The notes under the pieces were generated by a model that saw only the letters and a program-made list of their open reading frames with translations, ran no database searches and was not told where the DNA came from. The position numbers and the translations under genes were made by a program. From Mesorhizobium sp. B2-7-1 (GTDB lineage: Bacteria > Pseudomonadota > Alphaproteobacteria > Rhizobiales > Rhizobiaceae), in the NCBI RefSeq assembly GCF_006440735.1, contig NZ_VFUA01000066.1:1-35457 (forward strand): 35,457 nucleotides of DNA. The letters are read 5' to 3'. Of this stretch, positions 8,098-17,959 are shown piece by piece. Each line of letters begins with the position of its first letter. Position 1 is the first letter of the stretch.

Positions 8098-9218
8098 GCG
8101 CGCGTCCTCCTATAGTCCGAAACCGTTTTGCCGGACGCAATAGCCTCTGTCAGATCGGCGAGCAACCGCGCCGCGTTCGGTTTCCCGGCCGAGCGGGCGG
8201 CTGCGGCCATGGTCGCCAGCCGGTTCGGGTCCTTGATCAGCCCGCCGACCAGCTCGGCGATCCGTTCCGCCGACAGCGTGGACTGCGGATGAAGCTCGGC
8301 CCCGCCGGCGGCTGCGAGCGCGGCGGCATTCGCCGCCTGGTCGTGATCGAGCGCATGCGGATAAGGCACCAGCAGCGCCGGCCGGCCGATGACGGCGATC
8401 TCCGAAACCGTCGAAGCGCCGGAGCGCGACATCACCAGATGCGCCGTCGCGATGCGCGCCGCCATGTCGGTGAAGAAGGGCGAAACCTGGACGTCGACGC
8501 GGAGGTCGGCATAGGCGGCCTTCACCCGCGCCACATCCTCGGCGCGCGCCTGCTGGGTGATCGCCAGCCGCTTGCGTAGCTCTTCGGGCAGCAGCGCGAC
8601 CGCCGCTGGAACGGCATCGGAAAAGAACTGCGCGCCCTGGCTGCCGCCGAACACCAGGAAGCGGAACGGTTCGCCTTCGTTCGATGCGACATACGGCGTC
8701 TTCGCCGCTTCGAGCACCTGCGGCCGGACCGGATTGCCGGTGGTCACCGTCTTTGCGCCGTCAGCGCTGGCGCCCTCCGGCAGGAAGCCGCCGGCGATCG
8801 CGTCGACGCGGCTGGCAAGCGCCTTGTTGGCGCGGCCCATGACGGCGTTCTGCTCATGGATCAGCGTCGGCACTCTTCGCCTTGTCGCCGCATAGAGCGG
8901 CGGCAGCGTCGGATAGCCACCGAAGCCGACGACCGCCTCCGGCTTGATCCTGGCGATCACCCCGCCGGCCTGCCGCACGCCCTGCCAGATCTTCCAGAAG
9001 GCCGAGAGCACGGCGACGGGATTCTTCGATCCCAGCGTGGCCGAGGGGATCGTGTGGATATCGGCCGCCGGGAAATGGCCGGAATAGCGCTCGGCGCGAT
9101 GGTCGGTGGCAAGATGCACCTTCCAGCCGCGTTCGATCAGTTCATGCGCCAGCGCCTCGGCCGGAAACAGATGTCCGCCCGTTCCACCGGCCGCAAGCAG
9201 GATGACACCCTTCGCCAT
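8094..9218 (-). CDS. murG: MurG, lipid II-forming GlcNAc transferase
   Basis: A 374-aa GT28 glycosyltransferase that transfers GlcNAc from UDP-GlcNAc to lipid I at the inner face of the membrane. The N-terminal GGTGGHLFPAEALA (11-24) is the MurG glycine loop. GGSQGAQ (about 190) and SGASTVSEIAVIGRPALLVP (about 262-281) form the donor site. The gene starts 6 bp after ftsW and ends in an ATGA overlap with murC. Confidence 0.97.
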   Translation of the reverse strand: MAKGVILLAAGGTGGHLFPAEALAHELIERGWKVHLATDHRAERYSGHFPAADIHTIPSATLGSKNPVAVLSAFWKIWQGVRQAGGVIARIKPEAVVGFGGYPTLPPLYAATRRRVPTLIHEQNAVMGRANKALASRVDAIAGGFLPEGASADGAKTVTTGNPVRPQVLEAAKTPYVASNEGEPFRFLVFGGSQGAQFFSDAVPAAVALLPEELRKRLAITQQARAEDVARVKAAYADLRVDVQVSPFFTDMAARIATAHLVMSRSGASTVSEIAVIGRPALLVPYPHALDHDQAANAAALAAAGGAELHPQSTLSAERIAELVGGLIKDPNRLATMAAAARSAGKPNAARLLADLTEAIASGKTVSDYRRTRA

Positions 9219-9224
9219 CCTGCC

Positions 9225-10379
9225 TCATTCCGCCGGCATTGCGCGCTGCGAAAGGACGAAGCCCATCTGCTTGCGCTTTTCCGGACGCTTGCGCGTCAAT
9301 GCGAGCACCATGCCCATCGAGACGGCGATGGCGATCTGCGAGGAGCCGCCATAGGAGATGAAGGGCAGCGTCATGCCCTTGGCGGGCATCAATTGCAGGT
9401 TCACGCACATGTTGATGGCCGATTGCAGGCCGAAGACGGTGACCAGTCCACCGACGGCGTAGCGGGTGAAATCGTCATGCTCCTTGAGCGCGATGTTCAA
9501 GCCGCGCAGCACGATGAAGGCGAAGATCGACATGATGAAGAAGCACATGATCAGCCCGAACTCTTCGCCCGCGACCGAGAAGACGAAATCGGTATGAGCA
9601 TCCGGAACAATGCGCTTGACGGTTCCCTCACCGGGCCCAACACCGAACCAGCTGCCGTTGATCAGCGCCTCGCGGCCCATGTCGACCTGAAATGTATCGC
9701 CTTCGCCGGTCAGGAACTTGTCGATGCGCAGGGCAACGTGCGGGAACACCGAATAGGCGGCGAACAGGCCGCTTGCCCCGACGGCGCCGAGAGCGACGAT
9801 CCATAGCCACGGCAGACCGGCCATGAAGAACATGACGCCCCAGGTGCCCGTCACCAGCATGGTCTGGCCGAGGTCGGGCTGCGCCACCAGGAGCGAGATG
9901 ACCAGCGCAAGCAAGAGCATGGCGAACAGATTGCCCGGAATGTCGGGCTGACGCCTGTGCTCGGCAAAGAGCCATGCGCAGATGATGACGAAGGCGGGTT
10001 TCAGGAATTCGGACGGCTGGATGGAAAGCCCGGCGAGCGACACCCAGCGGCGCGCGCCCTTCACCTCGACGCCGATGTAGAGCACCGCCACCATCAGCAC
10101 CAGCATGATGCAGAGCATCACCAGCGACATGCGCCTGATCTGCCGCGCCTGCAGGAAGGAGACCGCGAGCATGACGATGAGCGCCGGGATGGTGAAGATG
10201 ACCTGTCTGGTGGCGAAGTGAAAACTGTCGAGGCCGATGCGCTCGGCCACCGCGGGGCTTGCGGCGAAGGACAAGACGATGCCCAGCCCCATCAGCGACA
10301 GGAACGCGGCCAGGAACCAGCGATCGATCGTCCACCACCACGTGGCGACAGGACTTTTGTCGAGACGGCTTTGCATCAA
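9225..10379 (-). CDS. ftsW: FtsW, SEDS-family septal peptidoglycan polymerase
   Basis: A 384-aa polytopic membrane protein of the SEDS family, which works with the transpeptidase FtsI to polymerise septal glycan from lipid II. About ten hydrophobic segments are visible, with family motifs near AQPDLGQTML and the C-terminal LPFISYGGSS. The start overlaps the murD stop as ATGA. In this cluster FtsW is the partner of FtsI at 15839-17563. Confidence 0.96.
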   Translation of the reverse strand: MMQSRLDKSPVATWWWTIDRWFLAAFLSLMGLGIVLSFAASPAVAERIGLDSFHFATRQVIFTIPALIVMLAVSFLQARQIRRMSLVMLCIMLVLMVAVLYIGVEVKGARRWVSLAGLSIQPSEFLKPAFVIICAWLFAEHRRQPDIPGNLFAMLLLALVISLLVAQPDLGQTMLVTGTWGVMFFMAGLPWLWIVALGAVGASGLFAAYSVFPHVALRIDKFLTGEGDTFQVDMGREALINGSWFGVGPGEGTVKRIVPDAHTDFVFSVAGEEFGLIMCFFIMSIFAFIVLRGLNIALKEHDDFTRYAVGGLVTVFGLQSAINMCVNLQLMPAKGMTLPFISYGGSSQIAIAVSMGMVLALTRKRPEKRKQMGFVLSQRAMPAE

Positions 10380-11779
10380 CGTGGCCCTCCGATGGGTTTC
10401 ACACCATCAATAGCAGTCGCAGCTTGCCTGAAGGCTTCGCCGCGAACTTCGAAATTCTTGAACTGGTCGAAACTGGCGCAGGCCGGCGACAGCAGCACCA
10501 CGGCCTCGCCGCCGGTGTCGCGGGCCGCGTCATGGGCGGCATGCTCGACCGCCGCCGCAAGCGTTCCGGATATTTCGTAAGGCACCGTCTCGCCGAGCGT
10601 CGCGGCAAAGGCGGGCGCCGCCTCGCCGATCAGATAGGCCTTGGCGATGCGCGGGAAGAAGCCGCGCAGCGGCTCGATGCCGCCTTCCTTGGGCAAGCCG
10701 CCGGCGATCCAGTAGATACGATTGGCGAAGCTCGACAGCGCGGGCGCCGCCGCATCGGCATTGGTCGCCTTGGAATCGTTGACGAACAGCACATGGTCCT
10801 TGCGGCCGACCTGCTCCATGCGGTGCGCCAGCCCGGGGAAGCTTTCAAGCCCGGCCTGGATCTCGCCAAGCTCGAGCCCGACCTTGAGGCAAGCGACGAC
10901 GGCCGCCAGCGCGTTCTGCGCATTGTGCTGGCCGCGCAGCGAGCCGATGCCTTCGAGGAAGGCGACGCGGCTGTATCGGCCATGCACGGCTTCCATCAGA
11001 TTGGCGCCGTCGGCGAAATAGCCGTCGGTCAAAGGCAGGCGCTTGGAAATGCGGATCACCTGCCGCCCAGCCCGCTCCAGCCGGTCCGCGATCTGGGCGC
11101 CCCAGGAATCGTCGACGCCGACGATCGCGGTGTCGCTGCCCGCAACCAGCCTTTCCTTGATCGAGGCGTAATGCGCCATGGTGCCGTGCCGGTCGAGATG
11201 GTCGGGCGTCAGGTTGAGCAGGATGCCGGCGGTCGGGTTGATCGAGGGCGCGAGATCGATCTGGTAGGACGAGCACTCGACCACATAGTGCCGTTGAGAC
11301 TCGGGCGGATCGAGCGTCATGATGGCGCGGCCGATATTGCCGCCCATCTGCGTGTCGCGGCCCGCCGACTTCAGGATATGCGCCGTCAGCGCCGTCGTCG
11401 TCGACTTGCCGTTGGTGCCGGTGATCGCGATGAAGGGCGCTGCCGGCGCGCGGCTGATGCGCTCGCGGCAGAACAGCTCGATATCGCCGATCACCTCGAC
11501 GCCGGCGCCGCGCGCCAACTCCACCGTCCAATGCGGCTTCGGATGCGTCAGCGGCACCCCTGGCGACAGCACGAAGGCTGAGAAGAGCGGCCAGTCGGCG
11601 GCGCGCAGATCGCCGGTCGCAATCCCCGCGGCGGCCGCCTTGGCGACGCTGTCTGGATTGTCGTCCCAGGCCAGCACCTCGGCGCCCCCCGCGATCAGCG
11701 CATGCGCGGTGGCGATCCCCGAGCCGCCAAGCCCGAAGAGCGAAACGCGTTTGCCTGAAAAGGAAGCGGCGGGGATCAA
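10376..11779 (-). CDS. murD: MurD, UDP-MurNAc-L-alanine--D-glutamate ligase
   Basis: A 467-aa Mur ligase that adds D-glutamate. It shows the N-terminal SLFGLGGSGIATA nucleotide-sugar loop, the P-loop GTNGKSTTT (about 119-127), the central LNLTPDHLDRHG segment and a C-terminal ligase domain with WIAGGLPKEGG. It lies 11 bp after mraY and overlaps ftsW by 4 bp. Confidence 0.97.
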   Translation of the reverse strand: MIPAASFSGKRVSLFGLGGSGIATAHALIAGGAEVLAWDDNPDSVAKAAAAGIATGDLRAADWPLFSAFVLSPGVPLTHPKPHWTVELARGAGVEVIGDIELFCRERISRAPAAPFIAITGTNGKSTTTALTAHILKSAGRDTQMGGNIGRAIMTLDPPESQRHYVVECSSYQIDLAPSINPTAGILLNLTPDHLDRHGTMAHYASIKERLVAGSDTAIVGVDDSWGAQIADRLERAGRQVIRISKRLPLTDGYFADGANLMEAVHGRYSRVAFLEGIGSLRGQHNAQNALAAVVACLKVGLELGEIQAGLESFPGLAHRMEQVGRKDHVLFVNDSKATNADAAAPALSSFANRIYWIAGGLPKEGGIEPLRGFFPRIAKAYLIGEAAPAFAATLGETVPYEISGTLAAAVEHAAHDAARDTGGEAVVLLSPACASFDQFKNFEVRGEAFRQAATAIDGVKPIGGPR

Positions 11780-11790
11780 ACGGGGGCGTC

Positions 11791-12873
11791 CTATCTCAGC
11801 TTGAGGGTGGAGAGGCCGACCAGCGCCAGGATGACGGCAATGATCCAGAAGCGGATCACCACCTGGCTTTCGGTCCAGCCGAGCTTTTCGAAATGGTGAT
11901 GGATCGGCGCCATCAGGAAGACGCGCTTGCCGGTCATCTTGAAATAGCCGACCTGGATGATGACCGACAGGATCTCGACCACGAACAGGCCGCCGACGAT
12001 GACCAGCACGATCTCGTGCTTGGTGGCGACCGCGATGGTGCCGATGAGGCCGCCCATCGCCAGCGAGCCAGTGTCGCCCATGAAGATCGCGGCCGGCGGC
12101 GCGTTGAACCAGAGAAAGCCGAGGCCGGCGCCGATCACCGCGCCGAGCACCACGGCGAGCTCGCCGGTCCCGGGAACGAAGTGGATCTGCAGATATTCGG
12201 CGAACACCGCGTTGCCCGAAAGATAGGCGATGACGCCGAAGGACGCCGCCGCGATCATGATCGGCACGATCGCCAGGCCGTCGAGACCGTCGGTCAGGTT
12301 CACCGCGTTGCCCGCGCCGACGATGACGAAGCAGGAGAACGGGATGAAGAACCAGCCGAGATTGACCAGGAATTCCTTGGCGAAGGGGAAGGTCAGCGAC
12401 GACGAGAACGGCGCCTGGCCGTTATGCATGATCACCCACGCCGCGATGGCGGCGATGACGAACTCGATCGCCAGCCTCGCCTTGCCGGAAAAGCCCAGAT
12501 GCGACTGCTTGGTGACCTTGAGATAATCGTCGTAGAAGCCGATCGAGCCGAAGCCGACGGTGACCAAAAGCACCACCCAGACATAGATGCTGGATAGGTT
12601 CGCCCATAGCACCGACGACCCGATGATGCCGGACAGGATCATCAGCCCGCCCATGGTCGGCGTTCCGGCCTTCTTGAAATGGGTCTGCGGGCCGTCGGCG
12701 CGGATCGGCTGGCCCTTGCCTTGCCGCAGGCGCAGCGAATTGATGATCGTCGGCCCGAAGATGAAGACGATCAGCGCCGAGGTGATCAGCGCGCCGCCGG
12801 TGCGAAAAGTGATGTAGCGGAAGACGTTGAAGAACGAGATCTTGTCCGCGAAATCGACGAGCAGTGTGAACAT
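11791..12873 (-). CDS. mraY: MraY, phospho-MurNAc-pentapeptide translocase
   Basis: A 360-aa integral membrane enzyme with about ten membrane segments. It makes lipid I by transferring phospho-MurNAc-pentapeptide to undecaprenyl phosphate. Diagnostic motifs are GTPTMGGLM near residue 72, the aspartate pair in YDDYLKV (about 118), NAVNLTDGLDGLA (about 187-199) and HHHFEKLGW near the C-terminus. It lies 26 bp after murF. Confidence 0.98.
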   Translation of the reverse strand: MFTLLVDFADKISFFNVFRYITFRTGGALITSALIVFIFGPTIINSLRLRQGKGQPIRADGPQTHFKKAGTPTMGGLMILSGIIGSSVLWANLSSIYVWVVLLVTVGFGSIGFYDDYLKVTKQSHLGFSGKARLAIEFVIAAIAAWVIMHNGQAPFSSSLTFPFAKEFLVNLGWFFIPFSCFVIVGAGNAVNLTDGLDGLAIVPIMIAAASFGVIAYLSGNAVFAEYLQIHFVPGTGELAVVLGAVIGAGLGFLWFNAPPAAIFMGDTGSLAMGGLIGTIAVATKHEIVLVIVGGLFVVEILSVIIQVGYFKMTGKRVFLMAPIHHHFEKLGWTESQVVIRFWIIAVILALVGLSTLKLR

Positions 12874-12899
12874 GGTCCTTCCGTCCCCCGGAACCCGAC

Positions 12900-14333
12900 C
12901 TAGGCCGGCTTAATGTTTGTGGCTTCCGCCGGAAATTTGCCGAGCAATGCCTCGACCAGCTTTGAAAACCCGATGCCCTTCGACGACTTGACCATCACCA
13001 CGTCGCCGGGCCTGAGCGCGGAGATCACGATCGGCTTCAGCTCATCGGCGCCGGCTCGATACTCGGTGTGGACGTCGGCGGGCAGAACCTCGGCCAGCGC
13101 CTGCATTTCCGGTCCGCCGAGAAAGACGTTGCGCGTGCCCGTGCCGACGATCAGTTCGGCAAGCGCGGCGTGGAGCTTGGCCGAATGACTGCCGAGCTCC
13201 AGCATGTCGCCGAGCACGGCGATGCGCCGGCCCTCGCCCGAGACCGGCGTGGCGTTGAGCAGCGCCATGGCCGCCGCCATCGACGCCGGATTGGCGTTGT
13301 AGCTCTCGTCGATCAGCGTGATCGGCCCGTTGGGATGATGCAGGACATGGCGTCGGCCCCGCCCGCGCTCGGCCGAAAGATCGGCAAGCGCAGCCGCAAC
13401 CTTGTCGAGGTCGGCTCCGACCAGTTGCGCGGCGCCGAGCACCGCCAGCACGTTCTGCACGATATGGCGGCCGGGCGCGCCGACACGGGCCGTCAGGTCC
13501 CTCTTGCCGATCTTGACGGCGATTTCGGAATGGTCGGCATGAAGCTCGCAGCCGGCAAGACGGAAGGCCGAGCGGGCATTTTCGCCGAAGCCGTAGACAT
13601 GCTCGACGCCGGCGTCTTTCGCCATTTTCCCGAGCAGCTTCCAGCGTGGATCGTCACGGTTGAGCAGCGCGGCGCCGCCAGGCTCGATCCCCTCGAAAAT
13701 CTCGGCCTTGGCCATGGCGATCTCGTCGAGGTTCTTGAAGAAGCCGAGATGGGCGGCGGCAATGATCGTCACGATGGCGACATGCGGCCTGACCATCTTG
13801 ACCAGCGGCCTGATCTCGCCGGGATGGTTCATGCCGACCTCGAAGACCGCGTAGTCGCAATCCTGCGGCATGCGCGCCAGCGTCAGCGGCACGCCCCAAT
13901 GGTTGTTAAACGACTGTGCCGAGGCGTGCACCTTGCCGACCGCCGACAGCACATGGCGCAGCGCTTCCTTTGTGGTCGTCTTGCCGGCCGAGCCGGTGAC
14001 CGCGATAATCCGGGCCTTCGAGCGCGCGCGGGCCGCGACGCCGAGCTTCTCGAGGGCCGCAAGCACGTCCTGCACGACGATCATCGGCGCCGTCAGCCGG
14101 CCGAGCGAGGGCAGCTTGCCCTCGGCGACGACCAGCACCGCCGCTCCGGCCTTGACCGCGGCTGTCGCGAAATCATGGCCGTCCATAGCCTCGCCCTTGA
14201 TGGCGAAGAAGGCGTTGCCCGGCTCCAGGCTGCGGCTGTCGATGGAAATGCCGGTGATGCCATCCGGCAGCGAGCCGATTGGCCTGCCTTCCATGGCTTC
14301 GACCAGCGCTTCCGACGTCCACAGCAAACTCAT
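12900..14333 (-). CDS. murF: MurF, UDP-MurNAc-tripeptide--D-Ala-D-Ala ligase
   Basis: A 477-aa Mur ligase that adds the D-Ala-D-Ala made by Ddl, completing the pentapeptide. P-loop GSAGKTTTKE is at about 114-123, FEVGMNHPGEI follows, and the C-terminal domain contains LIDESYNANPASM and VLGDMLELG. The start codon overlaps the murE stop as ATGA. Confidence 0.97.
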   Translation of the reverse strand: MSLLWTSEALVEAMEGRPIGSLPDGITGISIDSRSLEPGNAFFAIKGEAMDGHDFATAAVKAGAAVLVVAEGKLPSLGRLTAPMIVVQDVLAALEKLGVAARARSKARIIAVTGSAGKTTTKEALRHVLSAVGKVHASAQSFNNHWGVPLTLARMPQDCDYAVFEVGMNHPGEIRPLVKMVRPHVAIVTIIAAAHLGFFKNLDEIAMAKAEIFEGIEPGGAALLNRDDPRWKLLGKMAKDAGVEHVYGFGENARSAFRLAGCELHADHSEIAVKIGKRDLTARVGAPGRHIVQNVLAVLGAAQLVGADLDKVAAALADLSAERGRGRRHVLHHPNGPITLIDESYNANPASMAAAMALLNATPVSGEGRRIAVLGDMLELGSHSAKLHAALAELIVGTGTRNVFLGGPEMQALAEVLPADVHTEYRAGADELKPIVISALRPGDVVMVKSSKGIGFSKLVEALLGKFPAEATNIKPA

Positions 14334-15784
14334 GCGGCGCGCTCCTTCAGCGCATCGCGCACTTCCTCATGGTCGGAGAAATGGAAGGTCTCGGTGCCGA
14401 CGGTCTGGCCTTCCTCATGCCCCTTGCCGGCGACGATCAGCGTATCGCCGGCACGCAGCATCGCCACCGCCTCGTGGATTGCCTTGCGGCGGTCGCCGAT
14501 CTCGATGGCGCCGGGCGCGGCGGCAAGGATCGCCGCGCGGATGGTTTCGGGCACTTCCGTGCGCGGGTTGTCGTCGGTGACGATGACGACATCGGCCAGC
14601 CGCGTCGCGATCTCGCCCATGATCGGCCTTTTTCCCCGATCGCGGTCGCCGCCGCAGCCGAACACCACGACGACCCGGCCGGTGGTGAAGGGCCGCACCG
14701 AGGTCAGCACATTCTCCAGCGCATCGGGCTTGTGCGCGTAGTCGACATAGACGGGAGCGCCGGCGGCGGTGGTGCCGACGAGGTCGAGCCGGCCCGGCGC
14801 GCCTTGCAATTTTTCCAATGCCGCCAGGGCCTTGCTTGCCGGCGTTCCAGTAGAGATGGCAAGCCCGGCCGAGACCAGCGCGTTGGCGATCTGGAAATCG
14901 CCGGCCAAAGGCAGGTCGACCTCGTAGAGCACGCCGTCGGCCACGACCTCGGCGCGCTGGCGATGGCGTTCATGCTCCACCCGCTTGAGGGTCAGGAAGT
15001 CGCCATGGCGGCCGACGGTCAGCACCTTCAGTCCCGCCGCCTTCGCGGCTTTGATGGTGGGCTCCGACCACGGGTCGTCGGCAAAGACGATCGCCGGCGC
15101 GCCCTTCGGCAGCAGCGTGTCGAACAGGCGCAGCTTGGCGCGGTGATAATCCTCGACCGTCGGATGGTAATCCATGTGGTCGCGGCCGAGATTGGTGAAG
15201 GCGCCGGCCGCGAGCCTCACGCCGTCCAGGCGGCGCTGGTCGAGACCGTGGCTCGAGGCTTCCATCGAGGCGTGAGTGACGCCCGCATCCGCCAGTTCCC
15301 TGAGCAATCGGTGCAGCGCCACCGGATCGGGCGTCGTCAGTGAGCCATATTCGTTGCGGCCGGGCGCCACGACGCCGGTCGTGCCGATCGAGGCGGCGGC
15401 AAAACCCGCCTGCTCCCATATCTGGCGGGTGAAGGCGGCGACGGATGTCTTTCCGGCGGTGCCGGTGACAGCGACCATTGTCTGCGGCTGGCGTCCGAAG
15501 AAGCGCGCCGCGCTGAGCGCCAGCGCCAAGCGCGGATCATCGACGGCGAGAACCGGGATCGACAGGCCGGAGATGGCCGTGCCCCTGCCGGTGACGATCG
15601 CCGCTGCGCCTCGGGCCGCGGCATCGGCGGCATAGGTCGAACCGTCGGCCTTGCTGCCGGCAAGTGCGAAGAAGACGACGCCGGTCTTGACCGAGCGGGA
15701 ATCGGAGGAAAGTCCGGTCACCTCCAGATCGGGGGAAGCTGTTCCCTCGACAGGCAGGACACCGGCTAGATCTTTTAGATGCAT
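14330..15784 (-). CDS. murE: MurE, UDP-MurNAc-dipeptide--meso-diaminopimelate ligase
   Basis: A 484-aa Mur ligase adding the third stem residue. P-loop GTAGKTSVAAFT is at about 103-114, and the segment YVDYAHKPDALENVL is typical. The motif DNPR (in TDDNPRTE) marks meso-diaminopimelate specificity, as expected for a Gram-negative wall. The start is placed at the ATG at 15784 (MHLKDLAG). The open frame continues 17 codons upstream without family similarity. Confidence 0.96.
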   Translation of the reverse strand: MHLKDLAGVLPVEGTASPDLEVTGLSSDSRSVKTGVVFFALAGSKADGSTYAADAAARGAAAIVTGRGTAISGLSIPVLAVDDPRLALALSAARFFGRQPQTMVAVTGTAGKTSVAAFTRQIWEQAGFAAASIGTTGVVAPGRNEYGSLTTPDPVALHRLLRELADAGVTHASMEASSHGLDQRRLDGVRLAAGAFTNLGRDHMDYHPTVEDYHRAKLRLFDTLLPKGAPAIVFADDPWSEPTIKAAKAAGLKVLTVGRHGDFLTLKRVEHERHRQRAEVVADGVLYEVDLPLAGDFQIANALVSAGLAISTGTPASKALAALEKLQGAPGRLDLVGTTAAGAPVYVDYAHKPDALENVLTSVRPFTTGRVVVVFGCGGDRDRGKRPIMGEIATRLADVVIVTDDNPRTEVPETIRAAILAAAPGAIEIGDRRKAIHEAVAMLRAGDTLIVAGKGHEEGQTVGTETFHFSDHEEVRDALKERAA

Positions 15785-15838
15785 TGAGTCCCGTTCACCG
15801 CAACAAAATAGCGCGCAGTTGCCGGCGCGCCCCAAGAA

Positions 15839-17563
15839 TCACTGATAGGAAACCAGCGTTGCACCATTTTCATGGCTGAAATCTGGCTTCACGCCAAGCA
15901 TGGCCGCTGCGCGCCTGATGATATTGCCGGCCATAACCCCCGCATTGTTGGCGGCGACGTCCGTCATCCCGGGCTTTTCCGGATGCGGAGCGTCGGCGAT
16001 CGTGAACACCAGAAATTGCGGATCGTCCATCGGGAAGGCGGCGACGAAGGTGTTGAAATTCAACTCCTTGGAGTAGCGGCCGTTGATGACCTTCTCGGCT
16101 GTTCCGGTCTTGCCGCCAACGCGGTAGCCGGGGACCCTGGCATTTCTGGCCGAGCCCTTCTCGGCGTTGAGCGTATAGAGATAGCGCATACCTTCGACCG
16201 TCTTGTCGCTGACCACTTTCTTGGCGACGGCCATGGCCTCCTGCTCGCTGCGGACCAGGAAGGTCGGCTCGATCAGATAGCCCTGCATCAGCGCCGCGCA
16301 GCCGACAGCGGCCTGCAGCGGCGTCGTCGACACGCCATGGCCAAAGGCGATGGTGAAGGAATTGACCTGTTTCCAGACCTTGGGTTCGGTCGGACGCGCG
16401 ACCTCCGGCAGTTCGGTCTGCATCCTGTCCAGGATGCCAAGGCGATGCAGGAATTCGCGATGGCCCTCGATGCCGACCAGCTCGGCCTCCCTGGCCGACC
16501 CGATGTTGGACGAATAGAGGAACACCTCCGGCAGCGACAGCACCCGGTTCTTGCCGTGGAAATCGTGGATGGCCTGATGGCCGACCCGGATCGGATGCGA
16601 CGCGTCGAAGCGGCTCGCCATCGTCGCCTTGCCGGAATCGAGCGTCATGGCCGAGGTGAAGCTCTTGAAGGTCGAGCCCATCTCGTAGAGGCCGGCCGAC
16701 ATGCGGTTCAGCCGGTCTTTTTCCTGTGCGTTATACGGATTGTTCGGGTCGAAGTCCGGCACCGAGGCCATCGCCATCACTTCGCCTGTCTTGATGTTCA
16801 GCACGACGGCGCCGGCGCCCAATGCGCGATAGCGCTCCAGGCCGGCGGCGATCTCATCGCGCACCACATGCTGGACGCGCAGATCGATCGACAGCTTGAC
16901 CGGCTTGAGATCCCTGGCCACCGCCAGACCCGACGCCTGCAGGTCGCTCAGCCCCTGCTCGTCGATATACTTCTCCATGCCGGAGATGCCCTGGTTGTCG
17001 ATGTTGGTGAGGCCGACGATGTAGGACGAGGTCTCGCCGCTCGGATAGAAGCGCCGCTTTTCGGTACGGAAGCCGAGGCCGGGGACGCCCAGCGCCATGA
17101 TGTCGGCCTGCTGCTTCGGCGTCAGCTGGCGCTGCAGCCAGACGAAGCCGGCGCCGCTCTTGAGCTTGCGGTAGGTCTGCTCGTAATCGATCTCCGGCAG
17201 CACGGTCGACAATTTCTCGATCGCTTCGTCGGCGTCGACGATGCGGCGCGGCTCGGCGAACAGCGACGCCGTCTTGATGTCGGTCGCCAGCACCTCGCCG
17301 TTGCGGTCGACGATGTCCGGACGCGACGCCGTGACCCGGCTCTCCGGGCCGCCCGAGAGATCCGGGTTCTGCATGCCGAGATAGACGAGCCGGCCGGCAA
17401 TGGTCGAATAGATGGTGAAGAACACCGCCATCGTCATGACGATGCGCGTCCTTGCCTTGCCGCCTGTCGCCTTGCGGGCGGCATCGACGACGATCGAGCC
17501 GTCCTCGGCCTGCTTCTTGCGGCGCTTCAGCAGGTTACCGATCCTTGGAAACCCGCCGATCAT
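15839..17563 (-). CDS. ftsI: FtsI (PBP3), septal peptidoglycan transpeptidase
   Basis: A 574-aa class B penicillin-binding protein. A short cytoplasmic tail and one membrane anchor (about 43-62) precede a PBP dimerisation domain and a transpeptidase domain. The three active-site motifs are present: STFK (about 295), SSN (about 350) and KTGT (about 482). It cross-links septal glycan made by FtsW. The gene overlaps ftsL by ATGA and lies 54 bp before murE. Confidence 0.97.
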   Translation of the reverse strand: MIGGFPRIGNLLKRRKKQAEDGSIVVDAARKATGGKARTRIVMTMAVFFTIYSTIAGRLVYLGMQNPDLSGGPESRVTASRPDIVDRNGEVLATDIKTASLFAEPRRIVDADEAIEKLSTVLPEIDYEQTYRKLKSGAGFVWLQRQLTPKQQADIMALGVPGLGFRTEKRRFYPSGETSSYIVGLTNIDNQGISGMEKYIDEQGLSDLQASGLAVARDLKPVKLSIDLRVQHVVRDEIAAGLERYRALGAGAVVLNIKTGEVMAMASVPDFDPNNPYNAQEKDRLNRMSAGLYEMGSTFKSFTSAMTLDSGKATMASRFDASHPIRVGHQAIHDFHGKNRVLSLPEVFLYSSNIGSAREAELVGIEGHREFLHRLGILDRMQTELPEVARPTEPKVWKQVNSFTIAFGHGVSTTPLQAAVGCAALMQGYLIEPTFLVRSEQEAMAVAKKVVSDKTVEGMRYLYTLNAEKGSARNARVPGYRVGGKTGTAEKVINGRYSKELNFNTFVAAFPMDDPQFLVFTIADAPHPEKPGMTDVAANNAGVMAGNIIRRAAAMLGVKPDFSHENGATLVSYQ

Positions 17564-17955
17564 TGAACGGTGCTCCCGGTGACCACTGGATCCTTACTGT
17601 CCGACGGCTCCTTACCCGAATTGTCGGCCATGCCGCCAAGCCGCTGCGAGGAAAGGTCCTCGATGGTCACGGGTTTCACGGGGATGTCGTCGAGGCTGCC
17701 GATCTGGTGCGCGTTGACCGGTTCGAGCCCGAGCTGGCTCTTATAGACATCGGCAAGCTTCTGCAGCCGCGACGGCTGCGTGAGCAGGCTCCAGTCCGCC
17801 TTGAGGAGATCGATCGTTTCTTCCTCGTAATGGATCTGCGCCTGTATCTTCTGCACCGCCGCCAGTTGCTCCTCGGCTTCCCGCTTCGTCTTGTAGGTCA
17901 GGGCCGCGGCCGAGACCATGACGGCGATCAGGACTATGTCGCTGGTACGAAACAC
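17560..17955 (-). CDS. ftsL: FtsL-like divisome protein
   Basis: A 131-aa bitopic protein with MFRTSDIVLIAVMVSAAALTY forming the membrane segment (about 6-20). A charged heptad-like helix (about 22-60, YKTKREAEEQLAAVQ) follows, and then a low-complexity Ser/Asp tail. Sequence similarity to FtsL is always low. Position between rsmH and ftsI, size and topology support the call. I start it at a GTG at 17955 with GAGAGG 7 nt upstream and a 4-bp gap from rsmH. The open frame extends to 18039, but that segment lies within rsmH. Confidence 0.9.
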   Translation of the reverse strand: MFRTSDIVLIAVMVSAAALTYKTKREAEEQLAAVQKIQAQIHYEEETIDLLKADWSLLTQPSRLQKLADVYKSQLGLEPVNAHQIGSLDDIPVKPVTIEDLSSQRLGGMADNSGKEPSDSKDPVVTGSTVQ

Positions 17956-17959
17956 GTTC

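Noticed and set aside
15872..17566. A 564-codon open frame on the plus strand
   Set aside because: It mirrors ftsI in the complementary codon phase, with the usual antisense composition (His, Arg, Asp, Gly) and no ribosome site or motif.
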